This document shows positions 7,832 through 16,613 of a stretch of DNA of 45,524 bases, one piece after another. Location: the IMG/VR virus record IMGVR_UViG_3300030099_005623, positions 1 to 45,524 of that record, one strand, 5' to 3'. The notes beneath the pieces were generated by a model. The model did no database searches. It was not told the DNA's origin and saw nothing but the letters and a program-made list of their open reading frames with translations. The position numbers were made by a program, and so were the translations under genes. This stretch comes from a virus. Every line of letters starts with the position of its first letter. Within the stretch, counting starts at the first letter, position 1.

Positions 7832-8392
7832 ATGTTTGTAAAAAATACTTTAGTAGAACAATTTGTATCACTAAAAAAAATAAACACGAAACATCTTCCA
7901 ATAGATTTTGAATTACTAAAAAAAGAAGGTTTAAAAAGTTTTAAACAAAGAAGAGTTTTAAACAATAACAAATTTTCACCTTACAAAAATTATTATCAGG
8001 CCGATGTAAATAATAATATAGTATGGATTTATGACATGGTTAGAGATTTTTTTGTCATAGATAATTTAAAATTAAAAAAGACTCCTATTCTCACACAACA
8101 TTCTTATATAGTTGTCAATAAAGATTCTGACACTTTTTTGCATAATCACATAGATGAGTACGATTTACATAATTCACCTGACCTTACTGCTTTAATACCA
8201 ATTGTTGGTGATAAGGATAGCTTTATTGAGTTTTTTTATGAGTCAGGAAGAAAAAGACATATGAGGCAAAGAGTAAATTTATTTAAAGAAGAGATTATTT
8301 TATTTAATTCAGAATTAAAACATCGATTAATTATAAACAAACTTCACAAAAATCTAGTATTTTTATCTTTAAAAATGCAACTTATTAGTTAG
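7832..8392 (+). CDS. Putative 2OG/Fe(II) oxygenase-like protein
   Basis: A 186-residue protein. His106-x-Asp108 in FLHNHIDEYD and a distal His164 in FNSELKHRLI match the two-His/one-carboxylate iron site of 2-oxoglutarate oxygenases, with beta strands TALIPIV and FIEFFYESG between them. A basic residue nine positions after the distal His (Lys173) could bind 2-oxoglutarate, but this is weaker than in the following genes. It is the first gene of the accessory cassette and has low G+C. Function and substrate unknown. Confidence 0.5.
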   Translation: MFVKNTLVEQFVSLKKINTKHLPIDFELLKKEGLKSFKQRRVLNNNKFSPYKNYYQADVNNNIVWIYDMVRDFFVIDNLKLKKTPILTQHSYIVVNKDSDTFLHNHIDEYDLHNSPDLTALIPIVGDKDSFIEFFYESGRKRHMRQRVNLFKEEIILFNSELKHRLIINKLHKNLVFLSLKMQLIS

Positions 8393-8412
8393 TATAACAA
8401 TAAGAGAGAGAG

Positions 8413-9036
8413 ATGATATTCGAAAATTCGTTTGCTTGTTTTGATAGTGTAATTCCTTCACGAATTTGTGATTTAATCATTGCAGATGCAGAACTAAAAA
8501 ATCCAGAGGTAGCTCTTACAGGTGATACTAATAGTATAAACTTACAGAATCAAACAGACGTTTCTAAACTCTATAAAACGAGAAACTCCTCTATAGTTTG
8601 GATGGATAACTCTTGGATCTATCGAGAAGTAATACCTTATGTATTAGAGGCTAATAAAGTATGTGGTTGGAATTTTGACTTAACAAAATCTGAATCATGT
8701 CAATTTACTAAGTATAGCGAAACTCAACATTACACATGGCATCAAGATAGTTGGAGAAATCCTTATAACAAACCAGGCGATCCAGATCATGGATTAATAA
8801 GAAAAATATCCGTTACTGTGTCACTTGCTAGTGGCGATGATTATGATGGTGGAGATCTTGAACTTGATTTAAGAGATAACAAAGATGGCTTACCTAATAT
8901 TATTAAATCAGAATTAGCTAGAAAAAAAGGATCAATAACAGTTTTTCCTTCATACATTTGGCACAGAGTAACCCCTGTTACTAGAGGTACTAGATACTCT
9001 TTAGTAGTTTGGAATTTAGGTAACCCATTTAGATAG
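8413..9036 (+). CDS. 2OG/Fe(II) oxygenase (PKHD/PiuC type)
   Basis: A 207-residue protein with an intact iron and cosubstrate site: His110-x-Asp112 in YTWHQDS, YDGGDLEL, distal His184 in FPSYIWHRV, and Arg194 in RGTRYSLVVW. This matches PKHD-type hydroxylases common in T4-like cyanophages. The reaction is oxidative hydroxylation using O2 and 2-oxoglutarate; the substrate is unknown. GAGAGAGATG precedes the start. It is the best-supported oxygenase of the cassette. Confidence 0.88.
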   Translation: MIFENSFACFDSVIPSRICDLIIADAELKNPEVALTGDTNSINLQNQTDVSKLYKTRNSSIVWMDNSWIYREVIPYVLEANKVCGWNFDLTKSESCQFTKYSETQHYTWHQDSWRNPYNKPGDPDHGLIRKISVTVSLASGDDYDGGDLELDLRDNKDGLPNIIKSELARKKGSITVFPSYIWHRVTPVTRGTRYSLVVWNLGNPFR

Positions 9037-9044
9037 GAGTAAAT

Positions 9045-9677
9045 ATGGAACAAAATTTTTTTGACAAAAATAATTTTAATGTAGTTAAAGAGGCTATCAC
9101 CTCTGAAATGGCTTTTTTCTTAAATAAATATTTTCATAATAAAAGAAAATGTTTAACCTATTTGCAAGAAACAAAAAACATATCTCATCACGATAATTCA
9201 TGGGGAACATTTAAGGACACACAAATGCCAGGCACTTATTCTCATTATTCGGATCTGGCTATGGATTCGCTGTTGGAGTGGGTTCAGCCTACAATGCAGA
9301 ATATTACAGGTTTAAATTTAATACCTTGTTACTCATACGCTAGAATATACAAATATGGAGATACTCTACACCGACATAAAGACAGACCTTCATGTGAGAT
9401 ATCTTGCACAATGAATTTAGGTGGGGACACTTGGCCAATATTTTTAGATCCAACAGGTGAAGTTGGTAAAGAAGGTGTATCTGTAGTTTTAAATCCTGGC
9501 GATATGTTAGTTTATAAAGGATCTTTATTAGAGCATTGGAGAGAACCGTTTCAAGGTTACGAATGTTGCCAAGTTTTTTTACATTACAATGATGCTAATG
9601 GACCTAATGGTGAACAAAACTTATTTGATGGTAGGCCTTTACTTGGCTTACCTGATTGGTCCTCTAGCAAAACATGA
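9045..9677 (+). CDS. 2OG/Fe(II) oxygenase
   Basis: A 210-residue protein. YSYARIYKYGDTLHRHKD supplies the strand and His111-x-Asp113; MNLGGDTWPIFLDP and NPGDMLVYKG follow; distal His164 is in LLEHWREPF. The pattern resembles prolyl-4-hydroxylase-type phage oxygenases. The family Arg is less clear, with none in the usual RYSL position. It starts after GGAGTAAAT, nine bases past the previous stop, and its stop overlaps the next start. Confidence 0.82.
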   Translation: MEQNFFDKNNFNVVKEAITSEMAFFLNKYFHNKRKCLTYLQETKNISHHDNSWGTFKDTQMPGTYSHYSDLAMDSLLEWVQPTMQNITGLNLIPCYSYARIYKYGDTLHRHKDRPSCEISCTMNLGGDTWPIFLDPTGEVGKEGVSVVLNPGDMLVYKGSLLEHWREPFQGYECCQVFLHYNDANGPNGEQNLFDGRPLLGLPDWSSSKT

Positions 9678-10255
9678 AGGAGTATTTTTTAGACTTAAAC
9701 ACTTTTATGGGAGCTTGGTACATTCCTAAAAACTTGTGTGATTCTTTAATAAATTATTTTGAGTATAATAAAGACTATGCCAAAAAAGGTGCTTGTGGTG
9801 GTAAAACTGATGCAATCATAAATAAAAATTATAAAGACTCCTTAGATTTATCCATAGGTAAAGATAATAATGATAACATTATAGGTGCGTATAGAAAAGA
9901 ATTACAAAAAGTTTTAGATAAATATTTAGATAAATTTCCTGCTAGTAATCAAGTTGCTCCTTTTAGTATTCTTGAAAATTATAATATGCAAAAATATTCA
10001 ATTGGTGGAGGATTTAAAGAATGGCATACAGAAAATAATGGAGAAAAAAGCACAATAAATAGACACTTAGTTTTTATGACTTATTTAAATGATGTAGAGG
10101 ATGGTGGCACAGAATTCAAACATCAAGATATTATTACACCTGCTGAAAAAGGGTTGACCTTAATATGGCCATCATGGTGGACACACGTTCATAGGGGGCA
10201 GATAAGTAACAAAAAAGAAAAATATATTGTTACAGGATGGTATGGCTTTATCTAA
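9674..10255 (+). CDS. 2OG/Fe(II) oxygenase with HxE iron motif
   Basis: A 193-residue protein. The iron motif is His118-Thr-Glu120 (KEWHTEN), with glutamate in place of the usual aspartate. VEDGGTEF, LIWPSWWTHVHRG (distal His171 or 173) and KYIVTGW complete the fold, with Lys183 in the cosubstrate position. Other prolyl-hydroxylase-like proteins with HxE are known but less common. It overlaps its neighbours on both sides, as expected for a co-translated cassette. Confidence 0.8.
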   Translation: MKEYFLDLNTFMGAWYIPKNLCDSLINYFEYNKDYAKKGACGGKTDAIINKNYKDSLDLSIGKDNNDNIIGAYRKELQKVLDKYLDKFPASNQVAPFSILENYNMQKYSIGGGFKEWHTENNGEKSTINRHLVFMTYLNDVEDGGTEFKHQDIITPAEKGLTLIWPSWWTHVHRGQISNKKEKYIVTGWYGFI

Positions 10256-10811
10256 AGACTTAGAAGATTTTATATTTTATAAAAATATCTTTCCAAGAGA
10301 TATAATAGATGGAATATTAAATGAATATAAAGAAAATATTTTTGATAGAGATTCTCATCATAATAAAATATCAAGACATTTAGGTGAGCTAGACATTAGC
10401 GATCGATCATTAATAAATAGCAGAAATAGTTATGTAAGACAAAAATTATTCGTCGAAACAAAAGATCAAGTAGAAGTTTTAATAGAAGAATATAAAAAAT
10501 ACATTTTACCTTATGGTTTACCTATAGTTGAGTGCAGTCCATTTTCTTTAAGACAAATGCATGAAGGAGATTATTACGAAGAACATAATGATGACGGAAT
10601 AGGCAGTGCCACCGGTCAACATAAAATAACAGTTTCAATTTGTTTAAACGAAAATTATGAGGGAGGTGACTTTACTTTTTTTCAAGAGTCATTGTCTTAT
10701 ACATTAAAAAAGGGAGATGTATTAATGTTTCCCTCCTCTTTTCAATATCCTCATGGTGTTAAAAAAATTACAAAAGGTACTCGTTATCAGTTGGTCTTAT
10801 GGCTAAGATAA
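10242..10811 (+). CDS. 2OG/Fe(II) oxygenase
   Basis: A 189-residue protein from ATG 10242, which has AGGA just upstream; an in-frame TTG at 10227 is less likely. Iron site His115-x-Asp117 in YYEEHNDDG, YEGGDFTFF, KKGDVLMFPSSFQYPHGV with distal His171, and Arg181 in KGTRYQLVLW. All expected residues are present. It overlaps the gene before by 14 bases and the glycosyltransferase-like gene after by 13 bases. It is a close relative in layout to the oxygenase at 8413 but clearly divergent in sequence. Confidence 0.86.
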   Translation: MALSKDLEDFIFYKNIFPRDIIDGILNEYKENIFDRDSHHNKISRHLGELDISDRSLINSRNSYVRQKLFVETKDQVEVLIEEYKKYILPYGLPIVECSPFSLRQMHEGDYYEEHNDDGIGSATGQHKITVSICLNENYEGGDFTFFQESLSYTLKKGDVLMFPSSFQYPHGVKKITKGTRYQLVLWLR

Positions 10812-11488
10812 TATTCTGCTCTGGTCAGACAGGTGATTGGGGATTTGTTCAAAGTATTAAAGAACAACAGATACCAGAGTTTGAATATTGGTTTTTACAC
10901 GATAATCATATTGAAGCTACGGGTAATAAAGGTTGGAACTATATAGATACGAGTAATTTTTTAGTGACAAAATCACATCCAAAAAGAAATAGATTTATGA
11001 AGATGATGACCTATGAGTTTTTTTCAGATTTTGATTATCTTATTTGGCTAGATTGTAAATTCTATGTTCCAAAAGATTTTTTACAATTTTGTCTAAAACT
11101 TATAAAAGAGGAGAAACCCAATTGGTTATTAAGTAAACACTCCTATAGAACAACAATGCAACAAGAAATAGAACATATGAAAAATAAAAGAGATTTTACA
11201 GACTCTCAAATAAATGATGCTGTAAAACACATCAACCCTAATTTGTGGCTGTCCATAGATGGTTCTTGGCATATTAGAAAAAATAATAAAAAAAACAAAG
11301 AGATAGGTCAAAAGTGGTATGAGCTTACTGACAAGTGTTATCCAGACAATTTAGGCCATGTTAGAGATCAGTTTACTTTTTCGTCTGCAATAGAGGATAA
11401 GAATTACTTGAATTTAAAATTTAATCATCATCACCTCTACAAATATGCGATTCATATAAGAGAGAAATTTTATACATCAGACTTATGA
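10799..11488 (+). CDS. DUF616 (TOD1/MUCI70-like) glycosyltransferase
   Basis: A 229-residue protein with the DUF616 glycosyltransferase-like signature: an early KIIFCSGQT strand, NKGWNYID, then FDYLIWLDCKFYV at about 79-90, and a late RDQFTF at about 189. The acidic D-C-K motif occupies the place of the DxD in GT-A enzymes. The family is thought to transfer sugars, but donors and acceptors are mostly unknown. It is the first of a tandem pair; the next gene is its diverged copy. Confidence 0.72.
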   Translation: MAKIIFCSGQTGDWGFVQSIKEQQIPEFEYWFLHDNHIEATGNKGWNYIDTSNFLVTKSHPKRNRFMKMMTYEFFSDFDYLIWLDCKFYVPKDFLQFCLKLIKEEKPNWLLSKHSYRTTMQQEIEHMKNKRDFTDSQINDAVKHINPNLWLSIDGSWHIRKNNKKNKEIGQKWYELTDKCYPDNLGHVRDQFTFSSAIEDKNYLNLKFNHHHLYKYAIHIREKFYTSDL

Positions 11489-12138
11489 AAATAATATTTT
11501 ATTCAGCACAAACAAGTAATAGAGGATTTATTCCTTCAATTAAAGAACAAAGCATATATGAATTTGATTATTGGTTTGCCCATGATAATCATTTTGAAGC
11601 AACAGAAAACAAAGGTTGGAATTATATAAACATAAAACACAGGTACCCTAGTCTTGGTTATTATAAAAAACATCGATTAGTTAAAATGGTTCCAAGACTT
11701 TTATTTGATAATTTTGATTATACTGTATGGGTAGATTGTAAGTTTTATCAACACAAAGATTTTTATAAACACTGTTTAAATATCATTAATAATGAGCAAC
11801 CTGAGTGGATGGCTTGTTATCACAAACAAAAAAGAACTTTAAAACAAGAATTAGATTTTGCGGCTAACAACCGTTATGTCCCACAGAAAGAGTTAGAAAT
11901 ATTAGAGAACAAATTAAGATTTAAATTTTTTAGCACTGATACTTGTTGGTTAATTAGAAAGAACACAGATAAAAATCACGATATAGGGCATCAGTGGTTT
12001 AAAGATACAGATAAATATTTTTCTTATACTACCAGAGATCAACTGACCTTTCCTCTATGTGTTGATGAAAAATATCTAAACTTAAATCATTCGATAGAAG
12101 AGTTAGAAAAGCACTCTTTTATAAGGCATGTTATGTAA
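11485..12138 (+). CDS. DUF616-like glycosyltransferase, tandem paralogue
   Basis: A 217-residue copy of the preceding protein with the same landmarks in the same order: KIIFYSAQTSNRGF, FDYWFAHDNH, NKGWNYI, FDYTVWVDCKFY and TRDQLTFPL. It shares several short identical blocks with the neighbour but differs elsewhere, so the duplication is old or the two were recruited together. It begins at an ATGA overlap and ends one base before the deacetylase-like gene. The two may act in sequence on one glycan or have different acceptors. Confidence 0.72.
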   Translation: MKIIFYSAQTSNRGFIPSIKEQSIYEFDYWFAHDNHFEATENKGWNYINIKHRYPSLGYYKKHRLVKMVPRLLFDNFDYTVWVDCKFYQHKDFYKHCLNIINNEQPEWMACYHKQKRTLKQELDFAANNRYVPQKELEILENKLRFKFFSTDTCWLIRKNTDKNHDIGHQWFKDTDKYFSYTTRDQLTFPLCVDEKYLNLNHSIEELEKHSFIRHVM

Positions 12139-12816
12139 ATGTTTAGCTATAAAGAATATGAAAAAATACTTTCAATGTTTGATTTTGTAGATTTTACAGA
12201 ATTGACAAAGGGTAAAGCAGTATTAAGACATGATGTAGAATATAGTCCTAAAAGAGCTTTAGAAATTGCAAAGATAGATGCAGAGCATGACATAAAAAGT
12301 AGCTTCTTTTTTCAAGTTTTAAGCACTTGTTATAATTTATTCTCTGTTGATAACAGAGAAATTGTTTATGAAATATTAAGTATGGGACATAAAATAGGGT
12401 TACATGTCTATTGTTCTTTTGTTTCTGATTACAAGTTGAATGATTTAAAAAGTGAAATTGTAAAACAAAAAAACTTAATCGATAATGTTTTTCAAGTTGA
12501 TAGGTTTTGTTTACATAGACCTAAGGTTTGGATGTTAGAACAAAATGATGATTATATTTGTGGCATGTTAAATGCTTATGGTAGATCCTATTTTAATTAT
12601 CCTAAACCTACGCAAGTTAAGTATTTTGCAGATAGCAATCATCAATGGAAATATGGTTATCCCTCATATAATAGTAGCAAAATTCAAATAAATATTCATC
12701 CTGACTCTTGGTCAAAAAATGGAGAAAGTATAAATAAAAATTTTAATAACCTAGCATTAGAAAATATGGATGTATTTAAAGAAGTCTTAAAAAGAGAGGG
12801 TAGACACTTTAGGTGA
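12139..12816 (+). CDS. NodB-like polysaccharide deacetylase family
   Basis: A 225-residue protein with the NodB-type first motif VLRHDVEYSPKRA (Asp32), then SSFFFQV and MGHKIGLHVY (His84 and His89), CLHRPK and a late NIHPDSW. The Asp and paired His residues match the metal-binding core of carbohydrate esterase family 4-like deacetylases found in O-antigen and capsule clusters. It would remove an acetyl group from an amino sugar. The residue set is complete enough to be active, but the substrate is unknown. Confidence 0.72.
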   Translation: MFSYKEYEKILSMFDFVDFTELTKGKAVLRHDVEYSPKRALEIAKIDAEHDIKSSFFFQVLSTCYNLFSVDNREIVYEILSMGHKIGLHVYCSFVSDYKLNDLKSEIVKQKNLIDNVFQVDRFCLHRPKVWMLEQNDDYICGMLNAYGRSYFNYPKPTQVKYFADSNHQWKYGYPSYNSSKIQINIHPDSWSKNGESINKNFNNLALENMDVFKEVLKREGRHFR

Positions 12817-13763
12817 AAATACTTGTCTTAGGAGGTCATGGATTTATTGGCAGTCATACTTGTAATATTTTAAAAAAACAAGGATATACAATAGGTGTTG
12901 TAGATTGTCATCATCAATACTTTACTTTCCCAGATAAAGAATATCAAACTATTTTAAAACAAAGACAAGATCATTGTATGGCAGATAAATTTTACAAAGG
13001 TAAAATTGAGGATGCAGAGTTTATGAGTAATACCTTTAATACATTTAAACCAGATGCAGTTATACATTTTGCCACTTACCCAAATGTACACATGGTAAAA
13101 CGTAATTCTTTTGACGCTACTAATAATATGATAAATGCTACAATTATTATCTTAGACTTATGTGTAAAACATAATGTAGATAAATTCGTTTTTTCAAGTT
13201 CATCTATGGCTTACGGACATTTTAAAACTGAAGCTCCAATGGAAGATCATGCAACAGAACCTCGTTCTTTATATGGCACCTATAAATTATGTGGTGAGAG
13301 AATGTGTATAACCTGGAATAAAGAACATAATTTAAAATACATAATAATGAGGCCCTCTGCTCTTTATGGAACAAGGGACTTAATAACAAGAGTTATTTCT
13401 CAAATGACTTATTCTGCAATCACTAAAAAAAAGATTTTTGTTAGAGGTCCTAATAATAAATTGGATTTTTCTTGGGTTGAAGATGTTGCCGATGCTTTTG
13501 CTAGAGTCACTACACAACCTATTTACAATGAAGTTTTTAATTGCACCAGAGGTAAAGGGGTAACAATAATGAAAGCTGCAAAAATAATACAAAATATTTT
13601 AGGTGGTGAGATTATTGAAGAAGAACAAGATTTATTAACCTCTAATAGAGATACCTTAAATAGCTGTAAAATTAAAAATATGACAAGATGGGATCCTAAA
13701 GTAGATATAGAAGAAGGCATACCTAGGTACATAAATTGGTTTAAGAAAAATTATAATGTTTAA
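12813..13763 (+). CDS. NAD-dependent sugar epimerase/dehydratase (extended SDR)
   Basis: A 316-residue extended short-chain dehydrogenase starting at GTG 12813 (GTGA overlap). It has the NAD-binding GGHGFIGSH at 7-15, the active-site SSSSMAYG near 128 and Tyr154-x3-Lys158 in LYGTYK, then RPSALYGTRD and FSWVEDVADAF. Length and order match nucleotide-sugar 4-epimerases and dehydratases. It would act on an NDP-sugar to supply the neighbouring glycosyltransferases. The exact reaction cannot be read from sequence. Confidence 0.85.
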   Translation: MKILVLGGHGFIGSHTCNILKKQGYTIGVVDCHHQYFTFPDKEYQTILKQRQDHCMADKFYKGKIEDAEFMSNTFNTFKPDAVIHFATYPNVHMVKRNSFDATNNMINATIIILDLCVKHNVDKFVFSSSSMAYGHFKTEAPMEDHATEPRSLYGTYKLCGERMCITWNKEHNLKYIIMRPSALYGTRDLITRVISQMTYSAITKKKIFVRGPNNKLDFSWVEDVADAFARVTTQPIYNEVFNCTRGKGVTIMKAAKIIQNILGGEIIEEEQDLLTSNRDTLNSCKIKNMTRWDPKVDIEEGIPRYINWFKKNYNV

Positions 13764-14445
13764 GATATTATTAAGTGGACATAAAGGTTTTATAGGTAGG
13801 CACATATACGATCATTTTAAAAGTGACTATCATATAGACACTTTAGGTAGAGGAGATAAGTTACCAAACAAAAATTATGATCTTGTTATTCATTTAGCAG
13901 GAAGCTCTGGTGTACGAGAGAGTTGGAAGAAACCATTAAAATACGTTATAGACAACATATTGTTATCTTGTAAAATATTTAAAAAATACAATAGAGTCAT
14001 ATTTGCTAGTACAAGTGCAGTAGTAGAGCCGTGGAGAAATCCTTATGTTTTTAGTAAATATATTGTAGAGAAAATAGCACCAAAAAACTCACTAGCTGTA
14101 CGATTTACCACTGTCTATGGCCCGTGGTCTAGAAAAAATATGTTTATATCCAAATTAATTGATAATAATTTGCAATATGTTAGTATTGATTGCATAAGGG
14201 ATTTTATACACGTTTATGATGTAATACAGTTTTTTGAACTTATAATAAAAAGTAAAATGGAAGGAGTTATTAATGTTGGCACAGGTAAATCTATACCTGT
14301 AACTAATTTAATAAATTATAAATTACCCACTAAAAAATCGTCCTTCTTAGAAGTAAAAAAAGAAAAAGTTGATATTACAAAATTAAAATCTTTAGGATTT
14401 AAACCTGTATTTAAAGTAGAGGAATATGTAAATCGTGTTAGATAA
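13756..14445 (+). CDS. Short NAD-dependent epimerase/dehydratase
   Basis: A 229-residue SDR-family protein with GHKGFIGRH at 8-16, HLAGSSGVRESW, ASTSAVVEPW, Tyr97-x3-Lys101 in YVFSKY, RFTTVYGP and IRDFIHVYDV. It is about 80 residues shorter than typical sugar epimerases, mostly in the C-terminal substrate-binding half, but keeps all cofactor and catalytic landmarks. It overlaps the first epimerase by eight bases. It may make a different NDP-sugar or form a heteromer with its neighbour. Confidence 0.8.
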   Translation: MFKILLSGHKGFIGRHIYDHFKSDYHIDTLGRGDKLPNKNYDLVIHLAGSSGVRESWKKPLKYVIDNILLSCKIFKKYNRVIFASTSAVVEPWRNPYVFSKYIVEKIAPKNSLAVRFTTVYGPWSRKNMFISKLIDNNLQYVSIDCIRDFIHVYDVIQFFELIIKSKMEGVINVGTGKSIPVTNLINYKLPTKKSSFLEVKKEKVDITKLKSLGFKPVFKVEEYVNRVR

Positions 14446-14890
14446 TCCAATAGTTTGTTTTGATAATTTTTTTTCGGATAACATGTATAACCACATAGTA
14501 GAAGATACTAAAAGTAATTGGGAATTAAGAGGAGATTATATTTACAAAAATTTAGAAGATGATTTTTTTACAAAAGATTGTGTATTACATATGAGTAATA
14601 AATTCAATCAAAATATAAGTTTATATAGGGGCTATGCACATGGACATAAGTTTCATAAACATTATATACATCAAGACAATAATGCAACGCACACTGCTAT
14701 CTTGTTTGTTGCAAAAGAATATGAAGAGGATTGGTTAGGCGGAACTATTGTTTATACTGATACTACTAATTACATACCTTTTGCACCTAATAGACTTTTA
14801 ATTTTTCATGCTAGTCTTAATCACATAGGCACTAATTTTCAAAACACTGACAATTTTAGAGTTCAATATATATGGAAAATAAATGCCTAA
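14435..14890 (+). CDS. 2OG/Fe(II) oxygenase, compact
   Basis: A 151-residue protein starting at GTG 14435 with AGAGGA upstream. His79-x-Asp81 in YIHQDN, WLGGTIVY, PNRLLIFHASLNHIG with distal His130, and Arg142 in FRVQYIW complete the iron and 2-oxoglutarate sites. It is among the shortest of the oxygenases and has little beyond the core beta-barrel. It lies inside the sugar-enzyme part of the cassette, which argues for a role in the same pathway. Confidence 0.8.
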   Translation: MLDNPIVCFDNFFSDNMYNHIVEDTKSNWELRGDYIYKNLEDDFFTKDCVLHMSNKFNQNISLYRGYAHGHKFHKHYIHQDNNATHTAILFVAKEYEEDWLGGTIVYTDTTNYIPFAPNRLLIFHASLNHIGTNFQNTDNFRVQYIWKINA

Positions 14891-15320
14891 AATAAATTGG
14901 AATACATCTTCTACTAATACTTTTCCTGATGACTCATCAGTTTTAGTGCCTGAGAGTTTAACAAGAAAAAGAGTTTTGACCTATATGAAACCACAAGATT
15001 TTTTAAAGTTGGCTGAGAAAATAGATTTTAATAGTGCAAGAGCTGAGAAAGCTTTTGAGTTATTTAAAAAAAATACTATAGGACTAAGCGTTCCCTTTTT
15101 AGGAGCTAATAAAAATAAAAAAGGACAGATAGAGATTAACTACCACGAAGGTAGACATCGAGTAGAGTATACAAGAAGAATAGATCCTGACACCCCTATA
15201 CCGGTGTATATTACTCTTGATGAAGAGGCAGGTGACTTACCTAGTGACGCAGATTTTATTAATCAAGAAGGTGAACTTGTTAATGTAAAAATATTTATGA
15301 AAGAGAGTATAAAATGTTAA
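14883..15320 (+). CDS. ParB/sulfiredoxin-like protein with GRHR motif
   Basis: A 145-residue protein with NYHEGRHRVEYTRRI near residues 88-102 followed by TPIPVYI. The E-G-R-H-R block is the hallmark of ParB/sulfiredoxin-type nucleotide-binding domains. Phage members of this superfamily include free-standing enzymes of unknown activity, and some occur in DNA-modification pathways. The N-terminal part has a MKPQDFLKLAEKI helix. It sits between an oxygenase and a glycosyltransferase and overlaps both by a few bases. Confidence 0.6.
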   Translation: MPKINWNTSSTNTFPDDSSVLVPESLTRKRVLTYMKPQDFLKLAEKIDFNSARAEKAFELFKKNTIGLSVPFLGANKNKKGQIEINYHEGRHRVEYTRRIDPDTPIPVYITLDEEAGDLPSDADFINQEGELVNVKIFMKESIKC

Positions 15321-16126
15321 CACAAGAAGAATTAAAAAAGAAAGAGTATAAAATATTTTTAGGTATGCCTATGTATGGTGGCATGTTATCAGAAGCCACA
15401 CTACATGGTCTATTAGAATTACAACAATGGTCTATGGCTTTTAATATTCAATTAAGAATACAAACTATGGGTAATGAAAGTTTAATTACAAGAGCAAGAA
15501 ACACAATAGTGTCAATGATGATGGATCAAAATGATTTTGTAGCTACACATCTTTTGTTTATTGATGCTGATATAGGGTTTACTTGGAAAAATATTGAAAG
15601 ACTAATTTGTGCAGAAAAGGACATAGCTTGTGGGATTTATCCAAGAAAACATCTACATTTTGAAAAAGCTGCAAATGTTCTTGCAAATTTTCCAAACGCT
15701 ACACCTGAGGAGATTGAAGCTAAGATACTTGGTTATAATGTAAATTTTGACAATCCTAAACATCTGATGGGAGAAAATGGTTTTTTTAAAGTTAATGAAG
15801 CTGCAACAGGTATGATGTTAGTAAAGAGAAATGTGTTTAGCACCATGTTTAAAAAATATCCAGAAAGAAAATATGACTCTGATCAAATTGTAAACGGAGG
15901 GTCCTACAGGTCAGATAATTGTTATGATTTATTTGCTGTTGGTCCATATGAAACTGTTGGACAAAAAAGATATTTATCAGAGGATTATTACTTTTCTAGA
16001 TTGTGGCAAGAGTGTGGTGGAGAGATATGGGCAGACTTATCTATGCCATTAACACATTTTGGTAACAGAGGCTTCAAGGGTCATGTTGGTGCTTTAGTAG
16101 CGAAGATGCCGAATGATAAAAATTAA
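15314..16126 (+). CDS. GT-A fold glycosyltransferase
   Basis: A 270-residue protein with LGMPMYGGMLSEAT at the N-terminus, NESLITRARNTIV, then HLLFIDADIGF supplying the metal-binding Asp84-x-Asp86, CGIYPRK, and EAATGMMLVKRNVF followed by LSEDYYFSRLW. This is the layout of GT-A enzymes of the Anp1/GT2 type common in phages. It would transfer a sugar from an NDP donor using a divalent metal. Acceptors could be a virion protein, host glycan or DNA; sequence does not decide. Confidence 0.8.
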   Translation: MLTQEELKKKEYKIFLGMPMYGGMLSEATLHGLLELQQWSMAFNIQLRIQTMGNESLITRARNTIVSMMMDQNDFVATHLLFIDADIGFTWKNIERLICAEKDIACGIYPRKHLHFEKAANVLANFPNATPEEIEAKILGYNVNFDNPKHLMGENGFFKVNEAATGMMLVKRNVFSTMFKKYPERKYDSDQIVNGGSYRSDNCYDLFAVGPYETVGQKRYLSEDYYFSRLWQECGGEIWADLSMPLTHFGNRGFKGHVGALVAKMPNDKN

Positions 16127-16613
16127 AGTAAACAACAACGAAATATTAAGAGAGCATAATGTTTTATCTGAAGAGGATAGAGAGCTTATTCTTAAAGACG
16201 TTAAATATGAAATAAAAAATAACCTTTGTAATTATGCAGATCCTTATCAGACACATGCAAATCTTTTACAAAGATATCAAGATAAAACTTATTGGAGTAG
16301 ACTATATTCGACGGCTAGAGCCATGATTGACAACAATTATATTTATTATAAATCATGGGCTAATTTATCAAACGAGCATAACAATTATCAGTTTCATCAA
16401 CATGAAAACAAAATGACATGTGTATACTATCTTAAGAGCAATTTACCAGAGTATGGCACAAAATTAGAGGGTGATGTAATATTAGAGTCAACACAAAATT
16501 CAATGATAGCTTTTGATGGTATGATACTTCACTCTGTAGCAAATATGCCTAAGAATATAGCAAAAGATAATCCAAGATATTCTATTGTTTTCAACTTTAA
16601 ATTATCGCAATGA
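16113..16613 (+). CDS. 2OG/Fe(II) oxygenase-like, PF13759 type
   Basis: A 166-residue protein with SWANLSNEHNNYQFHQHEN (His95 and His97), CVYYLKSN, a late FDGMILHSV (His140), and RYSIVFNF (Arg155). The spacing and the VYYL strand resemble the PF13759 group of putative 2OG oxygenases, in which the acidic iron ligand is often not in a simple HxD. The ATG overlaps the glycosyltransferase end by 14 bases. Confidence 0.68.
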   Translation: MIKIKVNNNEILREHNVLSEEDRELILKDVKYEIKNNLCNYADPYQTHANLLQRYQDKTYWSRLYSTARAMIDNNYIYYKSWANLSNEHNNYQFHQHENKMTCVYYLKSNLPEYGTKLEGDVILESTQNSMIAFDGMILHSVANMPKNIAKDNPRYSIVFNFKLSQ

